Positions 21,401 through 32,500 of a DNA stretch of 64,000 nt are shown here, piece by piece; position 1 is the stretch's first letter, and each line of letters starts with the position of its first letter. The stretch is from Bigelowiella natans CCMP2755 (Eukaryota > Cercozoa > Chlorarachniophyceae): assembly GCA_000320545.1 (NCBI GenBank), contig ADNK01000875.1:124001-188000 (forward strand), given 5' to 3'. Below the pieces are notes generated by a model that made no database searches, was not told the DNA's origin, and saw only the letters and a program-made list of their open reading frames with translations. Position numbers and translations under genes: made by a program.

Positions 21401-23469
21401 CATTCTTGCAGACTGCAGCTTGGATACTACGTAGGTTCTCCCCTACCTACGCTAGGACTGCAGCTGCTTTTACTACTGCTTACCGGAAGGAGAACTCTGT
21501 AGGCCTCAGCTTCGCTAAGGTGTGGGCCAAGGCTGGCCTTGATGCCCACTTCGATAACCTAATAAAGTTATGCAGCAACACCCTATTGAATGCTAAGCTA
21601 GACACTACTAGACCAGCTACCCTATGGACAGACTGGTCTAAGCTAGGTATGGCTGCTGTACTTACCCAAGACCAGCAGATCATACGGGTGTGGGGCAGGG
21701 CCTGCACAGCAGCTGAGGCCAAGTACAGCCCTACAAAAGGAGAGTATAAAGCCATGACTGAGGCGCAGAGGAAACTAAGATACTACCTGCTGTCGGTGCC
21801 CAGCTTCACCTTAATGACTGACCACAAGCCCCTCCTAGGCATCGACCGCAAGCTCGAAGCGCCTAACGATGAGTATGCAGCTATGAGGGCGGACACGGAA
21901 GAGTTTAGGGACAAGAGGACAGTGGTCTACGCACCAGGAGACAAGCAGCTTGCTGACTATTTCAGCAGGCTGTTCGAAAAGAAAGTCCCTACCCAGGTCA
22001 CCCCTATGGTTAACGCGATTACCTTCGAGGACGGCGACTTCCTGCCTGAGCCAGAGGAGCTCCAGCACCTTCAAGAACACCTGGATAAATACAAACACAA
22101 GCATGAGGTACTTAGTGATAGGATATATGTATACACTAATAATGTTAGGCGTACCTACGTGCCACGGCGGACCAGGGGAGCCCTTCTCTTTACCGCCCAT
22201 GGACCTGCACACGTAGGAGAAAACCATATCACTGCTCTACTCTACCATTACTACTGGCCCTACAAGCTAAAAGAGATAAGGACATACCTGCGTGGCTGCA
22301 GGTGCTCCAGCTTGAAGGCGGCAGGCGTCGCCACCAAGGAGTCCAGCAAGAGCCGTGCATCTAAGAAAATCAAAGCAAGGAACTTCTTAGATATCGTGCA
22401 AATTGATGTTTATAAGTACGATGGCTATCACTACCTTACCTTCGTTGATGTGGCCACTGGAAAGTGCTGGGTTAAAAAGATTATCAAGGTCAACGTTGCT
22501 AAGAAGAACAAAGGCTTATATAAGCAGAGGCTTACTAACTGCTACCGTACCTGGGAGTCTGAGCTCCAGGCTATCCCTGATGAAGTTAGCATAAACAAGA
22601 TACCAAAGAAGTTACATGTGGATAATGAGACCTCTCTTCTACAGCTACCACACCCTAATATTGATGCCTCACCTGTATACTATGCCCAGTCCAACTCCAA
22701 GGTAGAGCGACTCCACCGCACCTTGGCCAACCTAAGCAGGATAAATAGCACCACACCAGACAAGATACAAGGGTTAGTAAACGACACCTTCACGTCTGGG
22801 GGAGGTATCAAGGATAAGGAGAGGGAAGAAGGCGACGACAACGACGACGATACCGAGAGCGAAGACGAGAAGGTCCCGTACGATGGCCGAGTTCTAAAGG
22901 AAGGACAGTATGTTAGGGCCAAGGTAAATCTGAGATCGAGAAATAAACAAGACCCCTTCTGGGGTGGCGTTGCAAAGGTTACCGAGAGGAAGGGGAGGAA
23001 GCAGTACTACATCTATGATGGGAACAGGGTCACCTTGCGCCACATCAGTCACCTAAAGAATTATGATATCGGTGAGAAGCTCCTAGAGGATGTTAAAGTA
23101 AACCCTACTGTGTGGGAGCGAGCAATGCCTTGTTTAGGACCCCGACCTAAGTTCGATGTGGAATATGGAAACAATAAGGTCAGGGTGAACGACGATTGGC
23201 GCATGAAGATTGTCTATCTAGGCTACCCTGGATTACGAAATATGGAGAGGGTAGCTATGAAAATAAAGGACGGAAAATATCAGCTACTCTACCTAGCTGT
23301 TCCCGACTTACCCTTTGAGCACTGGTATAAGGTCCTGGGGGACCTTGATGCAGAGGGCTGGTATGGACACGAACCTAAGGACGAAGGTGAGTTCTGGGTA
23401 AGCGACAAAGGAGATAAGGTTAGAGAGGAATCTATTACCTGGTGGTTGGTGAAGTTCCGAAAGCGATGA
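18496..23469 (+). CDS. Gag-pol polyprotein of the LTR retrotransposon (1657 aa)
   Basis: A single frame without a gag-pol frameshift. N-terminal Gag part, then a zinc knuckle at C370, C373, H379, C384. The spacing is CX2CX5HX4C, one residue longer than the standard CX2CX4HX4C. Aspartic protease motif ALWDSGS with Asp519. Reverse transcriptase: first catalytic Asp822 (SSLDKNE), FPYGL, then YVDD at 889-892. RNase H with Asp1046 (LWTDWSK). Integrase: N-terminal His/Cys zinc region near AHVGENH...CRC (HX3HX28CX1C as I count it), then catalytic Asp1304, Asp1376 and Glu1404. The last two are separated by 27 residues instead of 35. A GPY/F-like C-terminal region and about 130 further residues follow; no chromodomain or env seen. 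The ATG lies 40 nt after the left LTR. All catalytic residues are present. Confidence 0.95.
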   Translation: MSQQLEEQQDFGSQAVQGHEQKQERKGDTDAKEGGGTPPQAPPGPAPGIKKADAAAEALENFYEADDEDVAAESKKVVMALRALRPRASNYAKLKVSIEYKYQTHDVWAAIMQDIMDYEADLPPEWAALFRNDGGLGASRGTTQSTVKQQQPVQRNTQFMSVKTAPVMITKYNGKRGEARRWWKNARSILCDFTPNPTENDKLKWLAIIKQAMDLYETGRTRIRQLEKIHTTVSGLRDVEAIMKAFVNEQDANSLPQAIRKYRAMMQHEREPVRDFATRFQDMIDELHDFNYNTGDDQARFEEFKLKIKESTYVTEKGYTTMEAAVQAISLREQEQDRKFTSPKVPGIGNINAIKPQRDWYKDREGNRRCGYCSRKGKHTAKDCRDRKEGRPRMTIRQLNEHYEKLKRKKGRGQGYNNSKWQGSNNGKNNKYKNKKQNSINAIQQQINGILDHLKQAPTKTAVPATQDQDKPMTLDDIKNLGVCNINDEDANRTIKVAMTKVKVKDSYGDYKKLPALWDSGSMPKSFISLSTVRRLGLLDQVTKKERKYAQADGSSSMKTVGELMLKLQIPGSDAETQIKTRVAMTLSMELLLGQDALEKLGGIISFYNHKIYFAKLPKKSGRTISQNMIRLDEWTSESSVNALEFMDLADNKLPTPTELRKKNPGKTIRQITELLDKTPPADDWDIDKGKKYINKILNEKYSDITKPTTKPSSKLTPVKIELKKGYEECIINDPEHRRPEADWEKIEWQINEWAKEGKIEPSNSPWNVRHVLAKKPTYPFFRLAHNFIRHNRVIKRIQTPTPRIDDVIEHVIGYKYYSSLDKNESYMQTPIHKTSRPITAFSSRHRKWHFVVFPYGLSISGDAFSSQNYRAYTHDGMASVLWVFVFVYVDDDIICTNTVVAQIFLLENIFIRFAHFGFTIRLQKCTFLATRIKWCGYYLEQGRITPNPEKVAALQQAPKPKNAKELKSFLQTAAWILRRFSPTYARTAAAFTTAYRKENSVGLSFAKVWAKAGLDAHFDNLIKLCSNTLLNAKLDTTRPATLWTDWSKLGMAAVLTQDQQIIRVWGRACTAAEAKYSPTKGEYKAMTEAQRKLRYYLLSVPSFTLMTDHKPLLGIDRKLEAPNDEYAAMRADTEEFRDKRTVVYAPGDKQLADYFSRLFEKKVPTQVTPMVNAITFEDGDFLPEPEELQHLQEHLDKYKHKHEVLSDRIYVYTNNVRRTYVPRRTRGALLFTAHGPAHVGENHITALLYHYYWPYKLKEIRTYLRGCRCSSLKAAGVATKESSKSRASKKIKARNFLDIVQIDVYKYDGYHYLTFVDVATGKCWVKKIIKVNVAKKNKGLYKQRLTNCYRTWESELQAIPDEVSINKIPKKLHVDNETSLLQLPHPNIDASPVYYAQSNSKVERLHRTLANLSRINSTTPDKIQGLVNDTFTSGGGIKDKEREEGDDNDDDTESEDEKVPYDGRVLKEGQYVRAKVNLRSRNKQDPFWGGVAKVTERKGRKQYYIYDGNRVTLRHISHLKNYDIGEKLLEDVKVNPTVWERAMPCLGPRPKFDVEYGNNKVRVNDDWRMKIVYLGYPGLRNMERVAMKIKDGKYQLLYLAVPDLPFEHWYKVLGDLDAEGWYGHEPKDEGEFWVSDKGDKVREESITWWLVKFRKR

Positions 23470-23510
23470 AGGTCTAAGGGAATAAGGAAGGAAGGAAGGA
23501 GCAACGTGAC

Positions 23511-23520
23511 TTGGGGGAGG
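23511..23520 (+). other. Polypurine tract
   Basis: TTGGGGGAGG abuts the right LTR, the usual place for plus-strand priming. Confidence 0.7.
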
Positions 23521-23846
23521 TGTAGCGCGTACCACTACGCGGGCACAAGTCACGTGCGACAACAAAGGGGTTGTCGCGGATATAGAATATAGATAACGTA
23601 GATATTAATACAGCATAGGCACGTGGGTTCCGGCGGGACTCATGGCAGCACACCGGAAGTGTGCTGCCCCACGTGCGGCGGCATTCGCGAAAGCTTCGCG
23701 AATGATTACGCAGTGCACGATTTAATAAAAATATAATCTTTAATAAAAATAAACACAACTCTTCAAAAGGAAGCAAACGTGCCTTTCCCCCCCCCTGCCT
23801 ACTTGTGCACGTAGCGCCTCGGCCTGTGAACACCTTACGCGCAACA
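23521..23846 (+). repeat. Right LTR (326 bp)
   Basis: I compared it with the left LTR along its full length and saw no difference. The same paired hairpins lie at +390 bp within 23620-23703. Confidence 0.96.
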
Positions 23847-25092
23847 CAATGCAGCGGCTACATGCCAGCATGCAGCGCCATGTGATGTTGAATCGCTGTT
23901 GGTCTCCGCTCTCCGCTGTGTGTGTGACAGACGTGTTTCATGCAATCAAGTGCATGCGTGTTGTTTCGGTCTGCAATGTCGCACATTTCGCGCGCACCAA
24001 GCTAGCACAGCAATGTGTGCAGTTTCCTTTTCATCGCAATGAGTCAATCTTTTCGTTTCGTGTTGGAAGTTGGTTTGCCAATGGAACGGAATGCAGGGCA
24101 GATTGCGCTGTGGGCTGCCAACTTGCGGAGGAGGGGCAAGTGGCAGTTTGGATTCTGTGTTGATGACGACATGACGTTTCGTGCATGCTGCACAATGTCA
24201 AGATTCATCAAGGCGAAATTGCCTGAACAAGCATGTGCACCGGTAGCGCTGAACTGTGATGGGGGCGAAACAGCCCGATGACTTGTGAGAGGTTAGCTCT
24301 CATTGGTCAGCAGCCACTGCACGCATTGTCGCGGCAGTTTGTCGAAGTCGCACATCGCACTTCGGCTGCATTCTCAACTACGTGCATGTTGCTTGTCGCA
24401 GCCAATGAACGCACGCAGATTGCTCTGGCGTTGCTGATGCTGGTGCAAGCATGCACTGCGCGGTCTGGATGCAAAGCATTCCAACATTTCGTCGTAGCGC
24501 ATCACTCAATTGGCAGTGATCGAGCTGATTCCTCGCAAGCGGCGTTGCGATGTGTGTGGTGTGCAATGCTACTAGCTAGCTAGAATGGGCGGCAAGAAAG
24601 CAAATGATCCGCATCTTCGACAAGTCGACTTGATGGTGGCCCATCACATGTCATGGACCAGACACGCGTACGCCGTGCGCACCAGTGGGACAGGGCGTGC
24701 CGCAAGCTCACTAGTGCGTCCAGCCAGGCTCATTCCCAAGCTCTACACAAGCTCGCATCAAGCCAACTAGCCATGGCATCCATGCATGTACTAGTCGCGT
24801 GAAAATGTGATTGTGCGCTGCGCATGCTAGCATGGGCGGCTGATCTTGGGATCCTGTCTCCGATCCAGGTTAGTTTAGAAGAGTTTCATTTGCTTTGCTA
24901 ATCTTCCATGCATGCGAAAATCACGTGAAACCATTTTGCGATTAATCAATGACTGTGCACAATGATTCGCATCTTTTGCGAAAGCTAAACTTAGTCTTGA
25001 TAAACTAGTATAGTAGTCGTACCAGTTCATTATTTTTCATTTTATCACAGATATCGGAGAATTACGAACTTAAATAGTCTTGTTCTTGCTCC
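23847..25092. other. Intergenic, CATG/CTAGC-rich, right flank of the retrotransposon
   Basis: No supportable gene. The open frames here are short and of mixed composition. Contains GCTAGCTAG near 24574-24583 and a CATGCATG-type word cluster, like 1-600 and 4650-5250. Confidence 0.45.
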
Positions 25093-26739
25093 TTAAAAAG
25101 TGTCAGTACTTATTTTGGCTGGAGCCACTTCGACAATACCGGTGTCATTTTCATGTCCAAAATAAGGAAGGACTTGAACTTTGCTTCTTCTTTCTCTGCT
25201 ACTTCTTTCTTTTACAAGCGAGCTCCTCTTTGTAAACAATTTTTCGGTCGATGCAGCCAGAGTAACAGTATTTGCAACCTTGGCAGGATTGGACTTGTTT
25301 CTCGAGGTTGAAATCCTAGCACTAGAACTCTCTAGATCATCCTGGGCTTCAAATTTACGCTCATTCTCTTCTGGAAATGTAACCGGCGCAACTTGCACTC
25401 TAGATGACTGAAGACAATGGCATATAGATAAGTTATGAGTGCTATTTCACGGATTAGTACTTTCTCACCTTTGTGAACCATTTACCAAAGGTGGATCTTC
25501 CATTTTCGTCGTCGTGCGTATTCTTGCTCCTTGAGAAAAATCTTGCGCGTGCAGAATTTGGTCTTCTTTCAAACAGAGAGTCTTGCTTCGCTGGTACTGT
25601 CGTAGGTGATACAATGTTGCTCCCAGACGTATTTTCCAGAAACTGAATCGAGTTGGAGGAAGTCTGCCCATAATTTTTACTTTTTGCCTTCTAATTAAAT
25701 TAAGCGAATAATCTTACACATACATTCACAAAAAGAATAACATAAACGTTGATATAGAGGTATTGGACCTTCTTTTCCCGGCGTCTCTGGCGTTCTAGTT
25801 TCCTTTCAGCTTTAAGAGCTGCCTCGTCAACTTAAATAAAAAACGATAATTATTTGAATCTCATGTGTCAACAATAAAATATTGTTCTGGATACTTTCTT
25901 CATCATCTTCTTGTTCGGAAGGAGAAATTCTGGGCATGGCCTCAGAGATTTTTTTCTCATTGTGCGTGCGCGCACTCTGTGAAATACCGATACGCTAAAG
26001 GAAAATTGATATCACATTTCTTCAAATTGTGGTGCGAATATATAGGCTTTAGTTTCGATGAAACTTTACCGATGACTTTCGGGGACTAAGTAGACTGCCG
26101 AGACCCCTTAGCTGTGGCATAAATATTTTTTCAGATTATCTTTTTTTTTTAAGTAAAATAGTGGTGTGATGATATATTTTTGAAATGCAGCAACCGATGG
26201 AAGTTTCAGTTTGGAGGTGATGTTGCTTCTGTGTTTGGTATCTTCCTGAGAAGGATGACGGTTGCCCCTTGATGATTCCAAGGGTGCTTCTTCATCTTCG
26301 TTAAGCAGTGATCTTTCTTGCTCGCGAGCCTTCTCTTCCTTCTTGGCTAGCTTCTTTGCAAATTTCTGAAGTTCTTTCTTCTTCTTTCTCTTTACCTCGG
26401 CTTTATTCTTTGCTTCAGTCAGCCTTTTCTCAAGATTCTGATTTAGATAGAAAAAAATGTAGCTATATCTCAGGAGATTATTCTTTATAAGCTCACTGTA
26501 CAGGTGTGATATTCTCACGTGGCTGCTGTGCCAAACAAGTAAAAGGAGAAAAATACCTGTATTTCGATTTGAAGATCGTCGTCTTCCTTGGAGATGCGTT
26601 TCAGACGTTCATTCGCGAGGCTGTTCTCACTCAAGGCTGTTTAGAGGCACATCAGCTTTATTATCATGTGCTGTTACGCTACTTTCCAATTCTCACAAAT
26701 TTCCTCTTGATGCAATAAATACGAACATGTGTAAGCTGT

Positions 26740-26792
<53 letters not shown>

Positions 26793-26805
26793 CACACAAA
26801 CACAC

Positions 26806-26850
<45 letters not shown>

Positions 26851-27177
26851 AATGTGTTTATAGTTTACATGATACCTAAAGCAACAACACAGATGCAACT
26901 TTTGGTCCGTCCACAATTTCTAAATCTCTTCCCTTCCCCTCGCTCTCTCTCACTCTCACTCACTCTAACCTGATAAATCAATCAGATTTCCTCGCTCTCT
27001 CTCGCGCATCTCTTCATAGCGTCCGCCTTCCACACAATTATTCTTGCACAGTATTGCAACGCAGCACGTCACTGCGAGTCCCACTACTATGCATATTACT
27101 GTGAAAACAAAACCAACGGATTAGAAATAGGTACAAATAATTTGGATATGTCAATTACGGAGGACGAGGTTGAACAT
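25093..27177 (-). CDS. Coiled-coil protein with N-terminal hydrophobic anchor (397 aa), function unknown
   Basis: Exons 27177-27159, 27098-26970, 26636-26557, 26437-26195, 26111-26070, 25976-25895, 25830-25769, 25690-25469 and 25407-25093; all GT-AG, phases closed, total 1194 nt. The first 19-nt exon plus exon 2 encode a hydrophobic start (MFNLVLLICIVVGLAV, then Cys-rich to about residue 26), so a signal anchor or signal peptide. Residues ~34-125 are strongly charged coiled coil (Glu/Lys/Arg, with a KRKKKKELQKFAKKLAKKEEKAREQE-like stretch), followed by a second short charged helix (AALKAERKLERQRRREKK). The C-terminal ~180 residues are Ser/Thr/Asn-rich and probably disordered. I do not recognise the family. 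A single-pass membrane protein with a cytosolic coiled-coil tail is the simplest reading. The 42-nt exon 5 and the intron 4 donor (GTTGCT) are the weakest parts. Intron 2 holds long (AC)n and (TA)n tracts. Confidence 0.7.
26742..26850. repeat. (AC)n and (TA)n tracts in intron 2 of the coiled-coil gene
   Basis: Long imperfect AC run (26742-26805) followed by about 18 TA units (26812-26847), all inside intron 26637-26969. Confidence 0.93.
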
Positions 27178-28332
27178 GTCCTAAAGCTCTTTCCTGAGAT
27201 TCTTTGAAAAGTAGGTCACCAGATGTAAATTGTTAAAGAAATCTGTGTTTGCAATTGAATGAAGGACCTTACCAAGCAGGACAGAACTGTGATTCACAAT
27301 CCCGGATTTGAACACGAGGATCCAAGCTATCACTATGGATTGTAGAAAATCATTAGCTCGAACACGGAATTCCGACTCTCAACCATCCTAAATGTATCAA
27401 CATTGTTTTCCTCTGTCTCCTATGCTCTCAATAGCTACCTCCTCCTGTGCAATGAACACCAACAGAATATTCACTGGTTGCCTTCACAGGCACGATCGTT
27501 CTCCTTGATGCTCGTTATCGGCAGTTACCAAAGATCAATAAATTGAACCCGATATTACTCTGCGACAATCATATATAATTGACGCAAACCGATGATTTAT
27601 CAAATCCGCTTGTCATGGCGATCATCCAAGTGAATCCTAAAAATATCATCATTTAATGACGCAAAAAGGTAATCAAGGACGTTTGCGACCAGGCAAAGGT
27701 ATTCTCTCGGTGCGCGGTTACAATGAAACGTCTTTCTTCTTTGCGAGATTGAAGGCGAATTCTGCAAAAGGACGATACGACAAGCTCGCAACAAGACAAC
27801 AACCCAGGGTCAACGCAGGCGTTATCTGATTTACTTTTAGATCTTTCTGAGCTTCCAAATAAATTAAGAATATTGTATAGTGAAATCCGATTACTTATTT
27901 AGTAGCGGTATTTGATTCAAATATCGATCAAATCGCATGATATTGCTGAATTCGTTATGCAAGAAGAGGGCTTGATTGTGTCCTATAGGAGGTAATTCAG
28001 AAGCAGGATACGCCTTGAACGCCATTGCATATTTATCTGAGACAAAATCAATAGATTGTCGTCTAGTGATAATATAAGCCTTTTTCCCCTGCGAGAGGTG
28101 TTTTGGTGGCCACGAAGAGATTGAAACCGGTCCCTCGGGCGTAATCCATTTATTTGGACCCTGATGGCGCTTGCCGCCTGCCCCTAAGGACCTGACTGGC
28201 CTTATTTTAGATTTTCTCCACTTTCCCTCCTCTCGTTGTATTTCGGGCAGGAGAGGGGGAGAGTCTTGTGCACACTCTATAGCACATAGATCACCAGCCA
28301 AAGAGAGCAAATCTAAAGGGGAATCAAGAGAG
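27178..28332. other. Divergent intergenic region between the coiled-coil gene and the giant gene
   Basis: 1155 bp shared upstream region. No clear promoter element recognised. One 150-codon minus-strand frame lies inside and is listed separately. Confidence 0.45.
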
Positions 28333-28343
28333 ATGCGTGCCAT
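27891..28343 (-). CDS. Possible 150-aa ORF overlapping the giant gene start
   Basis: Open frame starting MARISLDSP and ending NQIPLLNK, with no family I recognise. Its ATG overlaps the giant gene's ATG on the other strand (11-bp ATGCGTGCCAT). Composition is protein-like but there is no supporting motif. It may be a chance frame or an exon of an antisense transcript. Confidence 0.22.
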   Translation of the reverse strand: MARISLDSPLDLLSLAGDLCAIECAQDSPPLLPEIQREEGKWRKSKIRPVRSLGAGGKRHQGPNKWITPEGPVSISSWPPKHLSQGKKAYIITRRQSIDFVSDKYAMAFKAYPASELPPIGHNQALFLHNEFSNIMRFDRYLNQIPLLNK

Positions 28344-29441
28344 AGGCCGTTTACTCCGGATTGTGGTCCTCTTGGCTCTCTCTAGTTCCGCAAGAGGTTA
28401 TATTTGCTTATTTTATAATTTACTGTTCTCCCCCAGGATGGAAAAACTAAATTTGTATAATGTCCCACATTATCATCCCTACACGCCCATTGAAAATGAC
28501 TTTTGGCCCTTACTTTGTACTTCGAATGCCTTTGTGCAGCTGACTACTTCAAGATAAGTGGGAAAACAGCCTCGGGAACACCATACACACAAGGCTGTGC
28601 CAATCCAGGCACATCTGAAAATGCATGTAAATCGGCATGTAGCGCTAACCAGGTCCCAGCTGGTTGCTCTGCAAGCGGACCCTGCATGTTCTTCAGTTTT
28701 AGTAGCTCTACATTAACGTGCAAGTTATATACCGCCAATGAGCTAGGCACTTTAGTCACCGACTCTGCCTCCAATGTTTACGCGAAGCAAAGTAAGAGGA
28801 TAAATCATTTCCAAACATCGCCCTCTTTGATAACACTCTGCGTCTTTGGAGAGAATTTCTGCTCACTTTTGCTTCTCTTCCCACTTAAACAGCGTGTAAC
28901 CAGTGTGAGTTGACTACGGGAGTCGGTGAATGTCACACCGTTATCAAGTAATCCAGTGTACCTTTTCCTTGCGCTGCCGCTGTCAACTTAACGTAGTTGT
29001 TTCCCCTCTTGTTTTTCAGCGGCCTGTGCTACGACTTCGGGAGCACTAAAATAAAATGTAAATTGCGAGCCGGAGAATCATGTCCAGCGGTAACGATAAC
29101 ATCTTCACTAGTTAAACCTTTGCTTAACTTTTGACATTGATGGGAATTGAAAGGGTTATACCTGCGGATCATTCGGGGCCGATACCACATTTGATGTGGA
29201 CAAACAAAGCGCTGTCACTTGCAGTTACGAAACCAACGATCAACTCTAATATCCCTATCATATGATTAGAATCCGGTTTGCTAAAACAAGATGTGGTTGT
29301 GTATGTGCACAGATGATGGGTGCTATACAAACTTGAAGACGGAGGGAGCCTCCATTCCCAATTCGTATTCGGTAATTTGTAGCTACTCTGTTGAGCCGGA
29401 CAAATTTATTTACACACACACACACACACACACACGCAAAC

Positions 29442-29481
<40 letters not shown>

Positions 29482-29482
29482 A

Positions 29483-29519
<37 letters not shown>

Positions 29520-32500
29520 GCTGCCAATAGCTCCCTTCATAATCTTCTATTTCTTACTTGTAGCAAATTGCGACAACGTATGGTCTTACAAGTTCGACAA
29601 GTGCCATCACATCCCCTAGAAGCGGTATGTAAAAAGAAAAAAGAAAACGCAGACAAGAAAAACTAGGAGTTAATTTGTAACTAATAATCCTGGGATATTT
29701 TCACATTGAAATGAACCTGCAACTAAATTACCTATGTTCCTGCTTATATCCTTTAGTTCCTGGGGAACTTCAAGTTGCCACATCTTCGCAACTAGACTAC
29801 AATTTTCCAGAGAAGTCTAGCTGTGGATTCGTCGGCTTCAGCTACGGTTGTAAACCTATTAATTAAACTAGCTTTTGCATATTGGACATGTAAACTGTCA
29901 CCTTTGGTCTCGTACCCCTCTCGCTTATGTTTGCTCATGTTTTCTTTGCCTTTCTTAATATAATATAACTTTTAGGAGGAATGGGGAACGGAATACAAGC
30001 GAAGTTGAAGGTCAACGGTGTGACCGTATTCAATTTCGACCTGGCAGCAACTGGCTCCACCTTGCGCGCCTCATTGTGAGTTAACGCTTCTTTTCTCCTT
30101 ATATGATTCGATCTTGAAATTCGTTTCTTACATATTTGTTCATATCAGTGGTGGTTCATCGTTAAGTCAGAGCACGAATACTGCCACGGTAAGAATTAGA
30201 GGCCTGCTTGTGAAGTTTTGGGAATGCTGAATTTTCTTTCTCAGGAAAAAAAAGTTAAGAACGAAAACCTCGAAACTTCGTGAATTTATGTGTGGTTCGT
30301 TGTTGGGTGTAACTGTTATAGAATTCTGCTACCGGCGCTACGATTCAAAACTATATCGTGTGGTGCAATGGTGCATTCACGACGGTAGTTTTTGATGATA
30401 TCAAGCACACCATCAATGTGCCTTTCTCCACTACGATCAAAAGTAAGCCAACGTAGTAGATTCGCCTATGCTTTCTATTTGAGTGCATTGAATGCTGGTG
30501 AATGAATATTTGGTGGAAAATACCCCGATAATTATGAGAATACATTATGATATATTGGTGTGCCCCATCCCTCGATCGTTCCCATTTAGCTGTGACAAAA
30601 TTGGAGATAAGTACTGGCTCTACTGGAACACATATGTTCCAGAACTTCGTTATTCAGACCGGTAGAAGATAAAAAACACAACTTCATTCTTGGGCGTCTG
30701 AGAAAAATAATTAATAGAATACATAACACTCTCTCTGCTTTTTAAACGCGAACTCTTCCTCCTTGTCTTCTTCAGGTACGGGGTGCGTGAAGCCACCATT
30801 TCCAACAATAGCACCCTCTGCCACGTCGACTACTCCAACGACTTCGGCCCCAACGATCACTAGGTTGCCCAACTTTCACCACCAAGATTTAACTTCTATG
30901 TTTTAAATTTCCAATCTGGCCACTTCTGAGTGACTGGAGCTAGCTCTGTTGCATATTATTAGACAGAGAAGGTTTCTCCCTTTTAAGTCTTGGGGCATTT
31001 TTACACCACGAAAACTAGTAATTATCATTATTCGTTCTCCTCAGGTCTCCGCAGACAAAAGGTCCTACGCATCAGTGCTTGACTGTGGCGGATCTATCTA
31101 GAGTGATGAACAATAGATCACAAACATGGGAGACCGTCAAAGAACTCGGGTGAGACTACCATCTTTTCCATCTGGGTTTTCAAGTGTTCCCCGTTACAAT
31201 TTTATATGTGAGACAAAAATTCTGATGCCAAATATCTAATTCCCAAAATATTTTTCCAGCTTCGACGTGAACCCGCATCACTTTCGAAATGACTGGAGCT
31301 TTCGCTTCAACGGAGAACATACGATAGCACTGGAGGATAATTACCACCCAGCAACTGAGGATTTCCCCACTATGTCTCTTGACTTCGGCTCCGCGTACGA
31401 TTGTGGTTACGTGTCTTACATCCTGACGTCCACCCACACCGGACCCTACGTCCACAAAGTTGAGCTTAGGAACAAGGGAAAGCCAGTGGTTACTGTGGAT
31501 TTCTACGGTATCCACGAACTCCGTATGTCCGTCAACGGCGAGTTCCTCGGTGTAACGCAGCACTATAAAAACGTGAGCATGGCCGTCGTTTGGTGCGACA
31601 ATAAGTTCCTACGGCTTATGTACGACAATCAGGTCTACCACAAAGAGGTTCCTTTGAGCGCACAGATCGACTCATATGCCAACACGATCTCTACTGGCAT
31701 GGGTACTGGTTACAGAAACGACTTGAAGAACTTCAAGGCAGTTGTTGGTCCAAATTGCCACCTGCCGCACACTGCCTCCCCCACAGATGCTCCTAGATCC
31801 CTTTCCCCGACCAAGTACCCGACAAGGTCGCCAGTCACTGGCAACCCGACGACTTTGTCGCCTACTACTAGGATTCCTACAACCAGCAGGCCTCAAACGG
31901 GACAACCGACGTCCCTATCTCCGACGTCTTTAAGCCCGTCGACAGTATCACCGACCTTCACCGACGGACGGTGCGTGCAATTCCTAAACATGTCGCAGCT
32001 GAACGACCCGACGAAAAGCATCGCCACACTGGAAAGCCTAGGATGGCTGTTCGAGCCCCGAGACCTTAGGACCTCGGCTAACTTCTATCCCGATGGGGAG
32101 GGACAGTTCACACTTTTCGACAACTCCATCTACGGCTTTCCTGAAGCATACTGGATGTTCCCTGCGAACAGCACCTGTGGTCATATCCAGTACAACCTCA
32201 CCGTGAACCACCATGATGGGGTTGAACTTCATAAAGCCGAGCTTATGTTTGTCCACAATACCGTCGTCATGGTTGAGCTGCGAGGATTCGTGGAGCATAC
32301 GCTGGTCGTTAATGGTGTTACTATCGCCAGACCGCACAAGATCAAGAACCTCCAAATTATGTTGGTATGGTGTCAGGGCAAGTTTCTTCGTGTCGTGTAC
32401 GACGGTGTGCCTTACGAGTATCCGGTTGCGTTCCCTTACTTCGGAGAGATCAACGGTGTGCGTTTTTCGACTGGATCCGTCAAGAAGATGGAGTTCTCAA

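Larger units (their letters stand above)
18127..23850 (+). mobile_element. Complete Ty3/Gypsy-type LTR retrotransposon with 4-bp target duplication
   Basis: Two LTRs of 326 bp (18131-18456 and 23521-23846), read as base-for-base identical, start TG and end CA. The 4-bp duplication CAAT lies at 18127-18130 and 23847-23850. A primer-binding-site candidate follows the left LTR, and a G-rich purine tract abuts the right LTR. The internal region holds one uninterrupted gag-pol frame in the order Gag, protease, RT, RNase H, integrase, the Ty3/Gypsy order. Identical LTRs and an intact frame mean the insertion is very young and possibly still active. Confidence 0.97.

Noticed and set aside
24015-24583. 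Two consecutive plus-strand open frames right of the retrotransposon
   Set aside because: No motif, no splice continuity and mixed composition; probably chance frames in GC-rich intergenic DNA.
27290-27400. tRNA-like T-loop sequence (GTTCAAATC) on the minus strand
   Set aside because: The flanking five-base arms do not pair and no acceptor stem could be drawn. No tRNA was found in the window.
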